DNA of 33,488 bases from Isobaculum melis (GTDB lineage Bacteria > Bacillota > Bacilli > Lactobacillales > Carnobacteriaceae). This document shows, in pieces, positions 1-7,726 of the stretch. Under the pieces are notes generated by a model. It saw nothing but the letters and a program-made list of their open reading frames with translations, was not told the origin of the DNA and ran no database searches. Position numbers and translations under genes: made by a program. Numbering within the stretch: the stretch's first letter is position 1; each line of letters begins with the position of its first letter. The stretch is taken from positions 1 through 33,488 of the forward strand of contig NZ_FOHA01000022.1 of assembly GCF_900111355.1 (NCBI RefSeq), read 5' to 3'.

Positions 1-40
1 TCCTTTCACTTCTTACTATATACCTAAAAATAGGGAAATA

Positions 41-74
41 GAGGGTAAAGTCATCCGTCGATGACTTTACCCTC
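41..74. terminator. hairpin downstream of dnaN
   Basis: A perfect 14-bp inverted repeat (41-54 with 61-74) with a 6-base loop lies 80 bases beyond the dnaN stop. On the minus strand it is followed by a broken T-rich run (TATTTCCCTATTTTT), so it could act as a weak terminator or attenuator. Bases 1-12, read on the minus strand, end in GTGAAAGGA, which looks like a ribosome-binding site for a gene starting just left of the window. In related genomes that gene is the S4-domain yaaA; this is inference. Confidence 0.55.
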
Positions 75-154
75 TAATCTTAGTATGTTTTTTATTTTGT
101 TTAATGACAATATTTTTCTTTTCGTTGGTTTTCGTAATGTCAAATAATATTTTA

Positions 155-1297
155 TTAATAAGTTCTAACTGGTGTAATCAACTGTACAAATGTTTGATCA
201 TCTTCTGTAGGAACGATAATAAACGGACGAACAGCTGTTGTAAATTTCACTTTAATTTCAGCACCTGCAAAAGTACGCAAGGCATCTTTCATATAATCTG
301 GGTTAAATGAAATTTCAAGTGGCTCTCCTGAAACCGCAACATAAGCAATATCTTCTTTGACATTCCCAACTTCTGGTGTATTTCCTGAAATTTCAACTCT
401 TTCAGGTGTAATCGCTACTTTTACCACATTATTTTTTCCTTCATGTGACAGTAACGAAGCACGATCAATAGCTGCTAGCAAAGTACCAGCTTGGAAAGTA
501 ATTTCTGTTGAAGCTGAGTCTGGAATTAAACGAGATGTATCTGGATAATGTCCTTCTAATAAGCGTGAATAGAATAACATATTTTCTGTTTTAAATAAGA
601 CTTGGTTTTCTGTAATCATCATTTCAACTGAATCAACATCTTCATCAATAGTACGAGAAAGCTCAACTAAGCTTTTCCCAGGAATAACGACATTATAAGT
701 TTTGTCTCCATCAATCATGTCCATTGCTAAAGGTACAACTCGTTGACTTAAACGATGGCTATCTGTTGCAACAGCAAATAATTTCCCTTCAGAAATGACC
801 ATATTAATTCCTGTTAAAATTGGTCTTGTTTCATGAGTGGAAACAGCAATAACAGTTTGGCTAATGACTTGTTTTAATAATTTAGTTGGTAAGGTAAAGC
901 TTTCTTGTGTATCAATGACTGGTAAATGCGGATAACTGTTTGCATCTAAGCCATTTAAGTTATAAGAAGCTGAACCTGATTTAATGGTTGTTTGGAAATT
1001 CATGCCGACTTCAATATCCATTGTATCTTCAGGTAATTTTTTCACGATTTCGCTAAAGAATCTTGCGGGTAAAACAATCGCTCCTGCACGTTCAATTGTT
1101 AAATCTGCATTGTCATCCCCTGTTGTAATAAATGATTCAATTGAAATATCTGAATCACTTCCTGTTAAAGTTAAACCTTCTTCAGAAGCAACAATTTTTA
1201 CCCCTGTTAGAATTGGAATCGTTGTTTTTCCAGAAATGGCTCTTTGGACATCTCCTAAGCTGTTTAAAAAACTGTTACGTTTAATTGTAAATTTCAT
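155..1297 (-). CDS. dnaN: DNA polymerase III sliding clamp (beta subunit)
   Basis: The 380-aa product is the DnaN sliding clamp, a ring-shaped dimer that tethers the replicative polymerase to DNA. It is full length for the family: it begins MKFTIKRNSFL and ends in the clamp C-terminal segment LITPVRTY, with the three-domain clamp sequence in between. I start it at the ATG at 1297 because GGAGGGAAAACAG precedes that codon; the longer frame from 1312 would place its ATG inside the ribosome-binding site. It lies downstream of dnaA in the same direction, separated by an origin-like gap, the standard Firmicutes layout. Identification is by sequence recognition and gene order, and is very secure. 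Confidence 0.97.
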   Translation of the reverse strand: MKFTIKRNSFLNSLGDVQRAISGKTTIPILTGVKIVASEEGLTLTGSDSDISIESFITTGDDNADLTIERAGAIVLPARFFSEIVKKLPEDTMDIEVGMNFQTTIKSGSASYNLNGLDANSYPHLPVIDTQESFTLPTKLLKQVISQTVIAVSTHETRPILTGINMVISEGKLFAVATDSHRLSQRVVPLAMDMIDGDKTYNVVIPGKSLVELSRTIDEDVDSVEMMITENQVLFKTENMLFYSRLLEGHYPDTSRLIPDSASTEITFQAGTLLAAIDRASLLSHEGKNNVVKVAITPERVEISGNTPEVGNVKEDIAYVAVSGEPLEISFNPDYMKDALRTFAGAEIKVKFTTAVRPFIIVPTEDDQTFVQLITPVRTY

Positions 1298-1312
1298 CTG
1301 TTTTCCCTCCAT

Positions 1313-1492
1313 TGATTCTCTTCATTTTTAACCGACATTTGTTAGTTATATTTAATAAATAATAATAGTAATAGTAGTAGGGCCTGTTGATACTGTGGAA
1401 AATCCATCTGAGCTTATGGGGTTAAAAGTTTTCCACCTGTGGATAACCTGTTGGTAAGTAGGTGGACTTATTCGAAAGTTATCCACAAGGTC
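1313..1492. other. oriC: oriC unwinding region between dnaA and dnaN (DnaA boxes plus DnaA-trios)
   Basis: Perfect DnaA boxes are at 1438-1446 (TGTGGATAA) and 1479-1487 (TTATCCACA). A near-consensus box is at 1394-1402 (TGTGGAAAA), and a weaker one at 1429-1437 (TTTTCCACC). Left of the 1394 box is a short G/C-rich spacer (1379-1385). Then come seven consecutive TAA/TAG trinucleotides (1360-1380) and an A/T-rich stretch towards dnaN. Box, G/C spacer, trios and A/T tract is the order described for the basal unwinding system of B. subtilis oriC. DnaA would load on the boxes and extend as a filament over one strand of the trios. The base features are seen directly; the role is inferred from that model. 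Confidence 0.85.
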
Positions 1493-2827
1493 TTAACGAG
1501 CTAATTTTTCTTTAATGTCTTCCACACTTCTTCTAAGGTCATCATCTAGGTGTAATTGGTGGTCAATTTTTTCATAGGCATGAATCACTGTTGTATGATC
1601 TTTCCCTCCAAATTCAGCGCCAATTTTTGGTAAAGAATTTGAAGTCAGCTCTCTAGAGAGATACATGGCAATTTGTCTAGGAACAACAATGGATTTAATG
1701 CGTTTTTTACCTGTAATGTCCGCCAATGTAATATTGAAATAATCACTGACAGCTTTTTGAATTTCTTGAATCGATAACGTACTTGGCTTACTAGAAGGAA
1801 TGATACTCTTTAATGCATCAGCTGCTAAGCTTGTGCTAATGTCTTTACTTTCAATCGCAGCATAGGCTTGAACACGAACTAAAGCTCCTTCTAATTCACG
1901 AATATTGGAATCGATTTGACCTGCAATATAACTCAGTGTATCAGGTGGAATTTCTAAACGCTCAGCATTGGCTTTACGGCGTAGAATTGCAATTCTTGTT
2001 TCTAAATCAGGAGGTGTAATATCTACTGATAGTCCCCATGCGAACCTAGAAACCAGCCTTTCTTGGAGTTTAGGAATTTCATTTGGTAAACGATCACTAG
2101 TTAAGACAATCTGCTTCCGGTCGTCATATAACGCGTTGAAGGTATGGAAGAACTCTTCTTGTGTCCCTTCTTTATCCGCAAAAAATTGAATGTCATCTAC
2201 CAGCAATAAGTCAACATTACGATATTCCGTTCTAAATTTCTCTTGTGACTTTGTTTGAATAGAATTAATAAAATCATTTGCAAAGGTTTCGCTGCTGACA
2301 TATTTGACTTTTGCTTCTGGATTCAGCAACAGCATTTGATGACCAATTGCATGCATCAAATGGGTTTTGCCAAGTCCAACACCACCATAGAAAAATAGTG
2401 GATTATAGAGCATACCTGGATCCTCAGCAACAACTAAAGCTGCTGCATGAGCCATTTGATTGCCTTTCCCAATAACAAAGGTATCAAATGTATACTTGTC
2501 ATTTAGTAAAGCATCTTTTCTTTTGGTTGGTTCAACGGTAATTTTTTCTGTTTCATTTATATGGTTTGCGGAGGTTTCTTCATTTTTTATTACAAAAATT
2601 GGTAAAATTTCTTGTCCTGTGTATTCATATAAATATTCTACAACTTTTGTTGCAATATTTTTTTCCCAATAATCTTTATGGAAAGATGATGGCACTTCTA
2701 TAATGATATTTTTATCTGTGATACGAATAGGAGCAGCACTTTCAATCCAAGTATCAAAGCCAACTTTTGTCAAAGTTTGTTGAAACTTGCTTTTTAAGTA
2801 TTGCCATAAACTTTCTAAATCATCCAC
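1493..2827 (-). CDS. dnaA: chromosomal replication initiator protein DnaA
   Basis: DnaA is the AAA+ ATPase that binds DnaA boxes, melts the origin and recruits the helicase. The 444-aa form has domain I (about 1-80), a short linker, an AAA+ core with Walker A GGVGLGKT (148-155) and Walker B LLLVDD (207-212), and the domain IV DNA-binding signature [11 protein letters not shown] (407-417). I start it at GTG 2827, eight bases or fewer after GGAGGAGA, because the product then begins [11 protein letters not shown] like the family. The frame stays open to 2995, but that extra 56-residue stretch lies over DnaA boxes and is unlike DnaA. It is flanked on both sides by box clusters, consistent with autoregulation. 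Confidence 0.97.
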   Translation of the reverse strand: MDDLESLWQYLKSKFQQTLTKVGFDTWIESAAPIRITDKNIIIEVPSSFHKDYWEKNIATKVVEYLYEYTGQEILPIFVIKNEETSANHINETEKITVEPTKRKDALLNDKYTFDTFVIGKGNQMAHAAALVVAEDPGMLYNPLFFYGGVGLGKTHLMHAIGHQMLLLNPEAKVKYVSSETFANDFINSIQTKSQEKFRTEYRNVDLLLVDDIQFFADKEGTQEEFFHTFNALYDDRKQIVLTSDRLPNEIPKLQERLVSRFAWGLSVDITPPDLETRIAILRRKANAERLEIPPDTLSYIAGQIDSNIRELEGALVRVQAYAAIESKDISTSLAADALKSIIPSSKPSTLSIQEIQKAVSDYFNITLADITGKKRIKSIVVPRQIAMYLSRELTSNSLPKIGAEFGGKDHTTVIHAYEKIDHQLHLDDDLRRSVEDIKEKLAR

Positions 2828-2910
2828 AATGTCTCCTCCTTGCTCTAGTTCATGTCTGAAAACTTCAGTGGCAGCCAAATTTTTCAGATATAACCTAGTG
2901 GTCACAAAAT

Positions 2911-2941
2911 AGTTTACCATTTTTTTTAAAAGTTTTCCACA
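2911..2941 (-). promoter_or_regulatory. possible dnaA promoter with adjacent DnaA box
   Basis: On the minus strand there is an extended -10-like element TGGTAAACT (plus-strand 2911-2919), about 85 bases upstream of the dnaA GTG. A DnaA box TTTTCCACA (2933-2941) lies just upstream of it. No good -35 is visible. The arrangement would suit DnaA autorepression. This is a pattern-based guess. Confidence 0.4.
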
Positions 2942-3267
2942 AGTAGTTATAAGATGTGGACAATTTAATTCAGAGGCTCTTGAAAAGTTTTCCACAATGT
3001 GTATTTGTTTTGTGTATAACTAAGATGAAATCATTTTCTTCACATAGCTATGTGGATAAGTTTTAGAATTCAAAAGCTTATTTAACAGTGTTTAAATAAG
3101 TTTTCCACAATATCCACAAATAGGGAAAATCATAAAATCACAAGATGTTCATTTGTGGGTAACTTGAAAAAAAGATAAAAATAAGATGTGCAAAACTCAA
3201 AAAAGACTTTTATAGAAATGTGGATAAAAAAATAAAAATGTGCATAAAAAAGCCAAATTGTTGATAA
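2933..3267. other. oriC: oriC box cluster upstream of dnaA
   Basis: At least eight DnaA boxes can be read in this gap. Strong ones are TTTTCCACA at 2933, 2988 and 3101, and TGTGGATAA at 3051 and 3219. One-mismatch boxes are TGTGGACAA 2955, TGTGTATAA 3011, TGTGGGTAA 3154, TGTGCATAA 3239 and TGTTGATAA 3259; ATATCCACA is at 3110. The last three in the right part (3219, 3239, 3259) have the same orientation and an exact 20-bp period. With the dnaA-dnaN cluster this makes a bipartite origin of the Bacillus type. The surrounding DNA is strongly A/T-rich. Confidence 0.85.
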
Positions 3268-3389
3268 CTTTATTTTGTTCAAAAGCGTTTCCATTCATTT
3301 TTTTATAAAAAACCATGAATTTATTGTTTCATCTTAATATGAAATATGCTATTATGTTAGGGTGAGAGGTCAAAAAAGGCATGTTTCTA

Positions 3390-3419
3390 TTGACAGTGCT
3401 TTATTTTCTTCACTATAAT
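3390..3419 (+). promoter_or_regulatory. rpmH promoter
   Basis: A consensus TTGACA (3390-3395) is followed after 18 bases by a perfect TATAAT (3414-3419). This is a strong vegetative promoter, about 70 bases upstream of the rpmH start. Confidence 0.85.
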
Positions 3420-3487
3420 AGATAAAGCTGTCTTAGAATATTTGATCATATAATAGAAGATAGTTTGATCAGGAGGTGTACAAGATT

Positions 3488-3622
3488 ATGAAAAGAACTT
3501 ACCAACCTAAAAAACGTAAACGTCAAAAAGTACATGGTTTCCGTAAACGCATGAGTACTAAAAATGGACGTAGAGTATTAGCAAGTAGACGCCTTAAAGG
3601 CAGAAAAGAATTGTCTGCATAG
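3488..3622 (+). CDS. rpmH: 50S ribosomal protein L34
   Basis: This 44-aa gene is shorter than the usual ORF cut-off. It encodes a highly basic protein beginning [18 protein letters not shown] and ending GRKELSA, the hallmark of bacterial L34, which sits in the large ribosomal subunit. A clear AGGAGGTG ribosome-binding site (3471-3478) precedes the ATG. It is the first gene of the rpmH-rnpA-yidC-jag series on the plus strand, divergent from dnaA across the origin, as in most Firmicutes. A strong promoter precedes it and a terminator-like hairpin follows, so its mRNA can be made in excess of rnpA. Confidence 0.97.
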   Translation: MKRTYQPKKRKRQKVHGFRKRMSTKNGRRVLASRRLKGRKELSA

Positions 3623-3651
3623 GCCACTGAACGTCTCAGTGGTCTTTTTTT
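3622..3651 (+). terminator. rpmH terminator
   Basis: Stem 3622-3630 pairs with 3636-3644 (including one G-U pair) around a 5-base loop, followed by a run of seven T. It overlaps the rpmH stop codon. Because rnpA follows without an obvious promoter of its own, it probably attenuates rather than fully stops transcription. Confidence 0.85.
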
Positions 3652-3686
3652 CTTATTATAGGAAGAAAATCACTGAGTCATTTTAG

Positions 3687-3770
3687 AACGTGTCTGAAAA
3701 GTTTAGCGGAGATTTTTTTCTAAATAATGACTGAAAAGTATGGATGTCACCGCAGTTTTTAAACACATCT
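3687..3770 (+). other. imperfect inverted repeat in the rpmH-rnpA gap
   Basis: The segments near 3690-3709 (GTGTCTGAAAAGTTTAGCGG) and 3750-3766 (CCGCAGTTTTTAAACAC) are imperfectly complementary and flank about 40 bases. The RNA could form a long interrupted stem just upstream of the rnpA ribosome-binding site. It could be a leader structure or the remnant of a small palindromic element; I do not recognise it. Confidence 0.35.
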
Positions 3771-3802
3771 TAGCCAAATGTAGATGAGAGGGTCTATAAA
3801 CT

Positions 3803-4186
3803 ATGAGGAAATCCTATCGTGTTAAAAAAGAAGCTGAATTTCAAACGGTTTTCCATAAAGGTAAATCAACTGCCAATCGTCAATTTGTTGTTTATGTGTT
3901 AAATAAACCTGAACAAAAACATTTTCGTGTAGGACTATCAGTTGGAAAGAAAATTGGAAATGCTGTGATGAGAAATCAGGTAAAAAGATATATTCGTCAA
4001 AGTCTATTAGAATTTAAAGATGAGACAGTAGCAACAATTGATTTTATTGTGATTGCTAGAAAACCAGTTGCAGCAATGAATCAAGCTGAAATAAAAAAAA
4101 GTTTAGCACACGTCTTACGTTTAGCTAAAGTATTAAAGAGAGACACACTAAAGAAAAGTGAGGGATCACGTGTTGAAAAATCGTAA
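3803..4186 (+). CDS. rnpA: ribonuclease P protein component
   Basis: The 127-aa basic protein is the protein subunit of RNase P, which helps the catalytic RNA cut the 5' leader from tRNA precursors. It begins [17 protein letters not shown] and carries the family RNA-binding stretch [11 protein letters not shown] and the [15 protein letters not shown] segment. It is slightly longer than the usual 110-120 residues because of a basic C-terminal tail. GAGAGG about 11 bases upstream is the likely ribosome-binding site. Its last 14 bases overlap the start of yidC in another frame, which implies translational coupling. Confidence 0.96.
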   Translation: MRKSYRVKKEAEFQTVFHKGKSTANRQFVVYVLNKPEQKHFRVGLSVGKKIGNAVMRNQVKRYIRQSLLEFKDETVATIDFIVIARKPVAAMNQAEIKKSLAHVLRLAKVLKRDTLKKSEGSRVEKS

Positions 4187-5015
4187 GCGATTACTATTAT
4201 TATTAGGGACTGTGATGCTGGCCGTAGTTTTATCTGGCTGTTCAGGATCAACTGCACCAATTACAAGTGAAAGTACTGGTTTCTGGGATCATTATATTAT
4301 TTGGAATTTCTCTCGAGTGATTATTTGGTTGTCAGAGGTATTTGGTAACAATTATGGTGTTGGGATTATTGTCTTTACATTGATTATCAGAATTATTTTA
4401 CTACCAGTGATGCAAATGCAAACAAAAAGCACACGTAAAATGGCTGAAATTCAACCACAATTAAAAGAATTACAAGAAAAATATTCAACTAAAGATGTAG
4501 AAACACAACAAAAATTAAGAGAAGAGCAACAAAAACTTTATAGTGAAAATGGTGCCAACCCAATGATGGGCTGTTTACCAATGTTATTACAAATGCCGCT
4601 ACTGATTGCCTTATATCAATCAATCAGCCGTACTGAAGTGATTAAAGCAGGACACTTCTTATGGGTAAACTTAGGTGAAAAAGATCCTTATTATATTTTG
4701 CCAATTCTAGCAGCTATTTTAACTTTTGCTACATCAAAATTGACCATGATGGGCCAATCGCAAACGAATGGGATGACAGGCGCCATGACTTATATGATGC
4801 CAGCCTTGATTTTATTTATGGCGATTACTTTACCAAGTGCTTTATCCTTATACTGGGTTGTAGGGAATGCTTTCTCTGTAGGTCAAACCATGTTATTAAA
4901 TAATCCATTTAAGATTAAAAGAGAACGTGAAGCAAAGGAGCAAGCGAAAAAAGATCGTGAAAAAGCTTTGAAAAAAGCACAAAGTCCAAATAAAAAACGT
5001 TCGAAGAAAAGATAA
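4173..5015 (+). CDS. yidC: YidC/Oxa1 family membrane protein insertase (SpoIIIJ type)
   Basis: The 280-aa product inserts proteins into the cytoplasmic membrane alone or with SecYEG. It has a lipoprotein signal with lipobox LSGC (Cys 23), five predicted membrane segments, the YidC core from about residue 50, the motif [16 protein letters not shown], and a basic lysine/arginine-rich tail that binds ribosomes. I choose TTG 4173 because GAGGGA lies 8 bases upstream; GTG codons at 4158 and 4170 are alternatives. It overlaps the end of rnpA and is followed after 30 bases by jag, the conserved partner gene. Firmicutes often have a second YidC elsewhere. Confidence 0.95.
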   Translation: MKNRKRLLLLLGTVMLAVVLSGCSGSTAPITSESTGFWDHYIIWNFSRVIIWLSEVFGNNYGVGIIVFTLIIRIILLPVMQMQTKSTRKMAEIQPQLKELQEKYSTKDVETQQKLREEQQKLYSENGANPMMGCLPMLLQMPLLIALYQSISRTEVIKAGHFLWVNLGEKDPYYILPILAAILTFATSKLTMMGQSQTNGMTGAMTYMMPALILFMAITLPSALSLYWVVGNAFSVGQTMLLNNPFKIKREREAKEQAKKDREKALKKAQSPNKKRSKKR

Positions 5016-5045
5016 TACACATAAAATATGAGTGGGGGTAGACAA

Positions 5046-5795
5046 ATGAATACTTTTACTGCACAGGCACCAACTGTTGAAGAAGCAACGAATCAAGGCT
5101 TACAAACATTAGGAATCGACAAAAATGATGCGATTATCGACATTTTAGAAGAAGGCAAAAAAGGATTGTTCGGCATTGGCAAGAAAGCTGCAATCGTTAA
5201 GGTCACTAAAAAAATCAGTGAGGCACCTGTTCAAGAGGAAAATGTAGCAGCAGAAGCAATTGTAACTCAAGCTACTGAAGCAGTGGCGCAGCAAAGTGAA
5301 AAAAATGAGTCCACTGTAGCACCTACTGAACGTGATGATGAAGCAGCGATTAAAGAAGTTGCACTCTATTTGACACAAGTTACTGAACAAATGAATGCAA
5401 CAGCACTTGTGCATATTGAACGCAAAGAGACACACATTATTTTCCATTTAGATACCAGTAAAGGTGGCTTATTAATTGGAAAGCATGGTAGAACTTTAAA
5501 TGCCTTACAATATTTAGCTCAGGTTTTACTACATCGTCATGCAGAAAACAAATTAACTGCTGTAGTCAATGTAGGCGATTATCGAGAACGACGTGAAGCA
5601 AGTCTTCATCGTTTAGCTGAGCAAACCGCAAGTAAAGTTTCTCGCACACGCCAGCCGGTCTTTTTAGAGCCTATGCCTGCTTTTGAAAGAAAAATTGTCC
5701 ATTCCTATCTAAGCGAAGATGGACGTGTAGAAACACATTCAGAAGGTAAGGATCCACATCGATATTTAGTTGTAGAATCTTCAAATCGTTATTAA
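5046..5795 (+). CDS. khpB: RNA-binding protein Jag/KhpB (Jag-N, KH and R3H domains)
   Basis: The 249-aa product is KhpB (Jag/EloR), an RNA-binding protein linked in streptococci to cell elongation and small-RNA control. The N-terminal Jag domain covers about 1-55 and includes KKGLFGIGKK. A low-complexity linker rich in Ala, Glu and Gln covers about 56-100. A KH domain has the loop GKHG (145-148), and an R3H domain has RKIVH (Arg 215, His 219). The start is ATG 5046 after GTGGGGGTAGACAA; the longer frame from 5028 would start inside this ribosome-binding site. It ends the conserved origin-side operon and is followed by a strong terminator. Confidence 0.95.
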   Translation: MNTFTAQAPTVEEATNQGLQTLGIDKNDAIIDILEEGKKGLFGIGKKAAIVKVTKKISEAPVQEENVAAEAIVTQATEAVAQQSEKNESTVAPTERDDEAAIKEVALYLTQVTEQMNATALVHIERKETHIIFHLDTSKGGLLIGKHGRTLNALQYLAQVLLHRHAENKLTAVVNVGDYRERREASLHRLAEQTASKVSRTRQPVFLEPMPAFERKIVHSYLSEDGRVETHSEGKDPHRYLVVESSNRY

Positions 5796-5803
5796 ATTAA
5801 TTA

Positions 5804-5841
5804 AAGCGTCTTAAACCAATTTTGGTTTAAGGCGTTTTTTT
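5804..5841 (+). terminator. terminator after jag
   Basis: A stem of about 13 bp (5806-5818 with 5823-5835, including G-U pairs) with a tiny loop is followed by a run of T. It closes the rpmH-rnpA-yidC-jag unit. Confidence 0.9.
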
Positions 5842-6212
5842 GTATTACTGAACAAAAAGAATTTGATAAGCCTTCAAATGGACAAAAATATTGTCTAAAA
5901 AGTATCTATTTTCAATGTCAAATTGTGAGTTATTGAGCAAGATTATATGTATTTGAAAATAAAATAAATACTAATTTAAAAAGCTTTCATGCTATTTTTT
6001 TAAATCATCAAAATTAAGATTCAATGATTATGTATTATATTTCACATATCATCATGATAAGTTTTAGCTATTATGTCTAAAAAAATACGAAAGATAGTCT
6101 GATTTGACTAATTATTTCTCTATTATTTTACGTTACTATTTAGTTGATAAATGGAAGCGGATACAAGAAATTGGTTAGTTATACATAAGTAAAAAAATAG
6201 GAGGTCGTCAAG
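5842..6212 (+). promoter_or_regulatory. 371-bp regulatory gap before the allantoin genes
   Basis: The gap is A/T-rich and has no credible gene. A TTGACT (6104-6109) is a possible -35, but no well-spaced -10 follows, so the promoter is unresolved. The 3' part contains the cre site described separately and the ribosome-binding site TAGGAGGTC (6198-6206). Confidence 0.5.
6151..6166 (+). promoter_or_regulatory. CcpA cre site
   Basis: ATGGAAGCGGATACAA matches the full consensus WTGNAARCGNWWWCAW at every defined position. It lies 47 bases upstream of the permease start, consistent with repression by CcpA when preferred sugars are present. The match is direct; the regulation is inferred. Confidence 0.8.
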
Positions 6213-7700
6213 TTGACAGAGAAAAAAATAGAGGTAACAGCAGAGCAAATAGCAGCATATCAACAACGAGGATATCCAACAGATTTATTACCTAAAACTA
6301 AAAATAAGCGAAATATGAGTGCAAAAAACTATTTTACTTTATGGATGGGTTCTGTCCATAATATTCCAAATTATACAGCTGTAGGAGGCTTTTTATTGCT
6401 AGGTGTTTCACCTATGCATGTGATTTTAGCCTTGATTTTAAGTTCCATTGCTGTGGCAGCTTTTATGGTTTATAACGGACGTGCAGGCTCAAAATATGGT
6501 ATCCCTTTTGCGATGCATTTGCGTTCAACTTATGGCAATCTAGGTGCAAAATTACCAGGCTTTTTAAGAGGATGTGTGGCAGCAATTGCTTGGTTTGGAT
6601 TACAAAATTATACAGGATCGCTTGCACTCCTTATTTTAATTGGAAAAATTTGGCCAGGCTTTTTAACCTTAGGAGGCGATTTGAGCTTCTTAGGACTAAG
6701 TGTCCCAGGTTTTATTGCCTTTACAGTATTTTGGGCAGTGAATCTTCTCATTGGCATGGGCGGTGGTGGAACACTCAATAAATTTACAGCTATTTTAAAT
6801 CCGCTGATTTATCTTGTTTTTGGTGGAATGGCGATTTGGGCAATTTCTGTTGGTGGTGGGATTAGCAATATTCTTTCATTTGTTCCAACAGGTGGAGTGG
6901 TGCAGCAAAATGCCCCAATCCTTGTTTATCTGATTATTATGAATTCAGTATTAGCAGTTTGGGCAGCTCCAGGAGCGAGTGTTTCTGATTTTACTCAAAA
7001 TGCAAAATCAACTAGAGATCAAGCAATTGGACAAACTGCCAGCTTCGTCATTGGTTATACAATTTTTGCTTTCTCAAGTGTGGCCATCTTAATTGGTGGC
7101 TCTATTCATTATGGCGTGCAGGAATGGAGTGTCCTGGATATTGTGAATAAATGGGACAATCTTCCAGCGATTTGTTTAGCAATGCTAGTTTTTCTACTGA
7201 CAACCATTTCAACCAATGCAACAGGCAATATTATTCCAGCTGGTTATCAATTAGCGGCTCTATTCCCTAAAAAAATGACCTATAAAAAAGGTGTCATCAT
7301 TGCTTCAGTTATTAGTTATTTGATAATGCCATGGAAATTAATGGAGAATGCGGGTAGTATCTTTGCTTTTTTAAATACCATCGGCGCTGTATTAGGACCC
7401 GTTGCAGGTGTGATGCTGGCCAACTTTTATTTTGTGAAAAAACAGAAAATTAATTTAAATGCGTTATATATGGGGGAACAAGAAAATCATGAGCAAAACC
7501 CTTATTCTGGCGTTAATAAGCAGGCTTATATTGCGACAGTAGTAGCGTTGTTTATTTCCTTAAGTGGCCAATTTCTCCCAGCCTTACAAATCATCTCTAG
7601 CTTATCATGGTTCGTTGGATTTGGACTTGCTTTTGGGCTCTATCTGTTATTAAAAATCCCAGTACTTATCAGTGGGAGAACAAATATCAAAGAAGGATAA
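6213..7700 (+). CDS. NCS1-family allantoin/nucleobase permease
   Basis: The 495-aa protein has about twelve membrane segments and belongs to the NCS1 (Mhp1/PucI) family of cation-coupled nucleobase, hydantoin and allantoin importers. Recognisable parts are the N-terminal NYFTLWMGSVHNIPNY segment, the helix-3 stretch AAIAWFGLQNYTGS and the late STNATGNIIPAGYQLAALFPKK segment. Translation appears to start at TTG 6213, with TAGGAGG nine bases upstream. An allantoinase follows 26 bases later, so allantoin or a related hydantoin is the most likely substrate. Family membership is secure; the substrate is inferred from the neighbour. A pucI or allP-like name would fit, but I leave the symbol blank. 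Confidence 0.88.
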   Translation: MTEKKIEVTAEQIAAYQQRGYPTDLLPKTKNKRNMSAKNYFTLWMGSVHNIPNYTAVGGFLLLGVSPMHVILALILSSIAVAAFMVYNGRAGSKYGIPFAMHLRSTYGNLGAKLPGFLRGCVAAIAWFGLQNYTGSLALLILIGKIWPGFLTLGGDLSFLGLSVPGFIAFTVFWAVNLLIGMGGGGTLNKFTAILNPLIYLVFGGMAIWAISVGGGISNILSFVPTGGVVQQNAPILVYLIIMNSVLAVWAAPGASVSDFTQNAKSTRDQAIGQTASFVIGYTIFAFSSVAILIGGSIHYGVQEWSVLDIVNKWDNLPAICLAMLVFLLTTISTNATGNIIPAGYQLAALFPKKMTYKKGVIIASVISYLIMPWKLMENAGSIFAFLNTIGAVLGPVAGVMLANFYFVKKQKINLNALYMGEQENHEQNPYSGVNKQAYIATVVALFISLSGQFLPALQIISSLSWFVGFGLAFGLYLLLKIPVLISGRTNIKEG

Positions 7701-7726
7701 TATTCATTTCATAAGGAGGAAATAAG

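Noticed and set aside
984-1331. 115-aa plus-strand frame opposite dnaN
   Set aside because: It is a shadow of a certain gene, with no ribosome-binding site and no family resemblance.
2828-2995. N-terminal extension of dnaA by 56 residues
   Set aside because: The extra sequence is unlike DnaA, overlies DnaA boxes, and a good ribosome-binding site precedes GTG 2827.
3276-3298. cre site in the origin region (AAAAGCGTTTCCA)
   Set aside because: About three mismatches at defined positions and no sensible target position.
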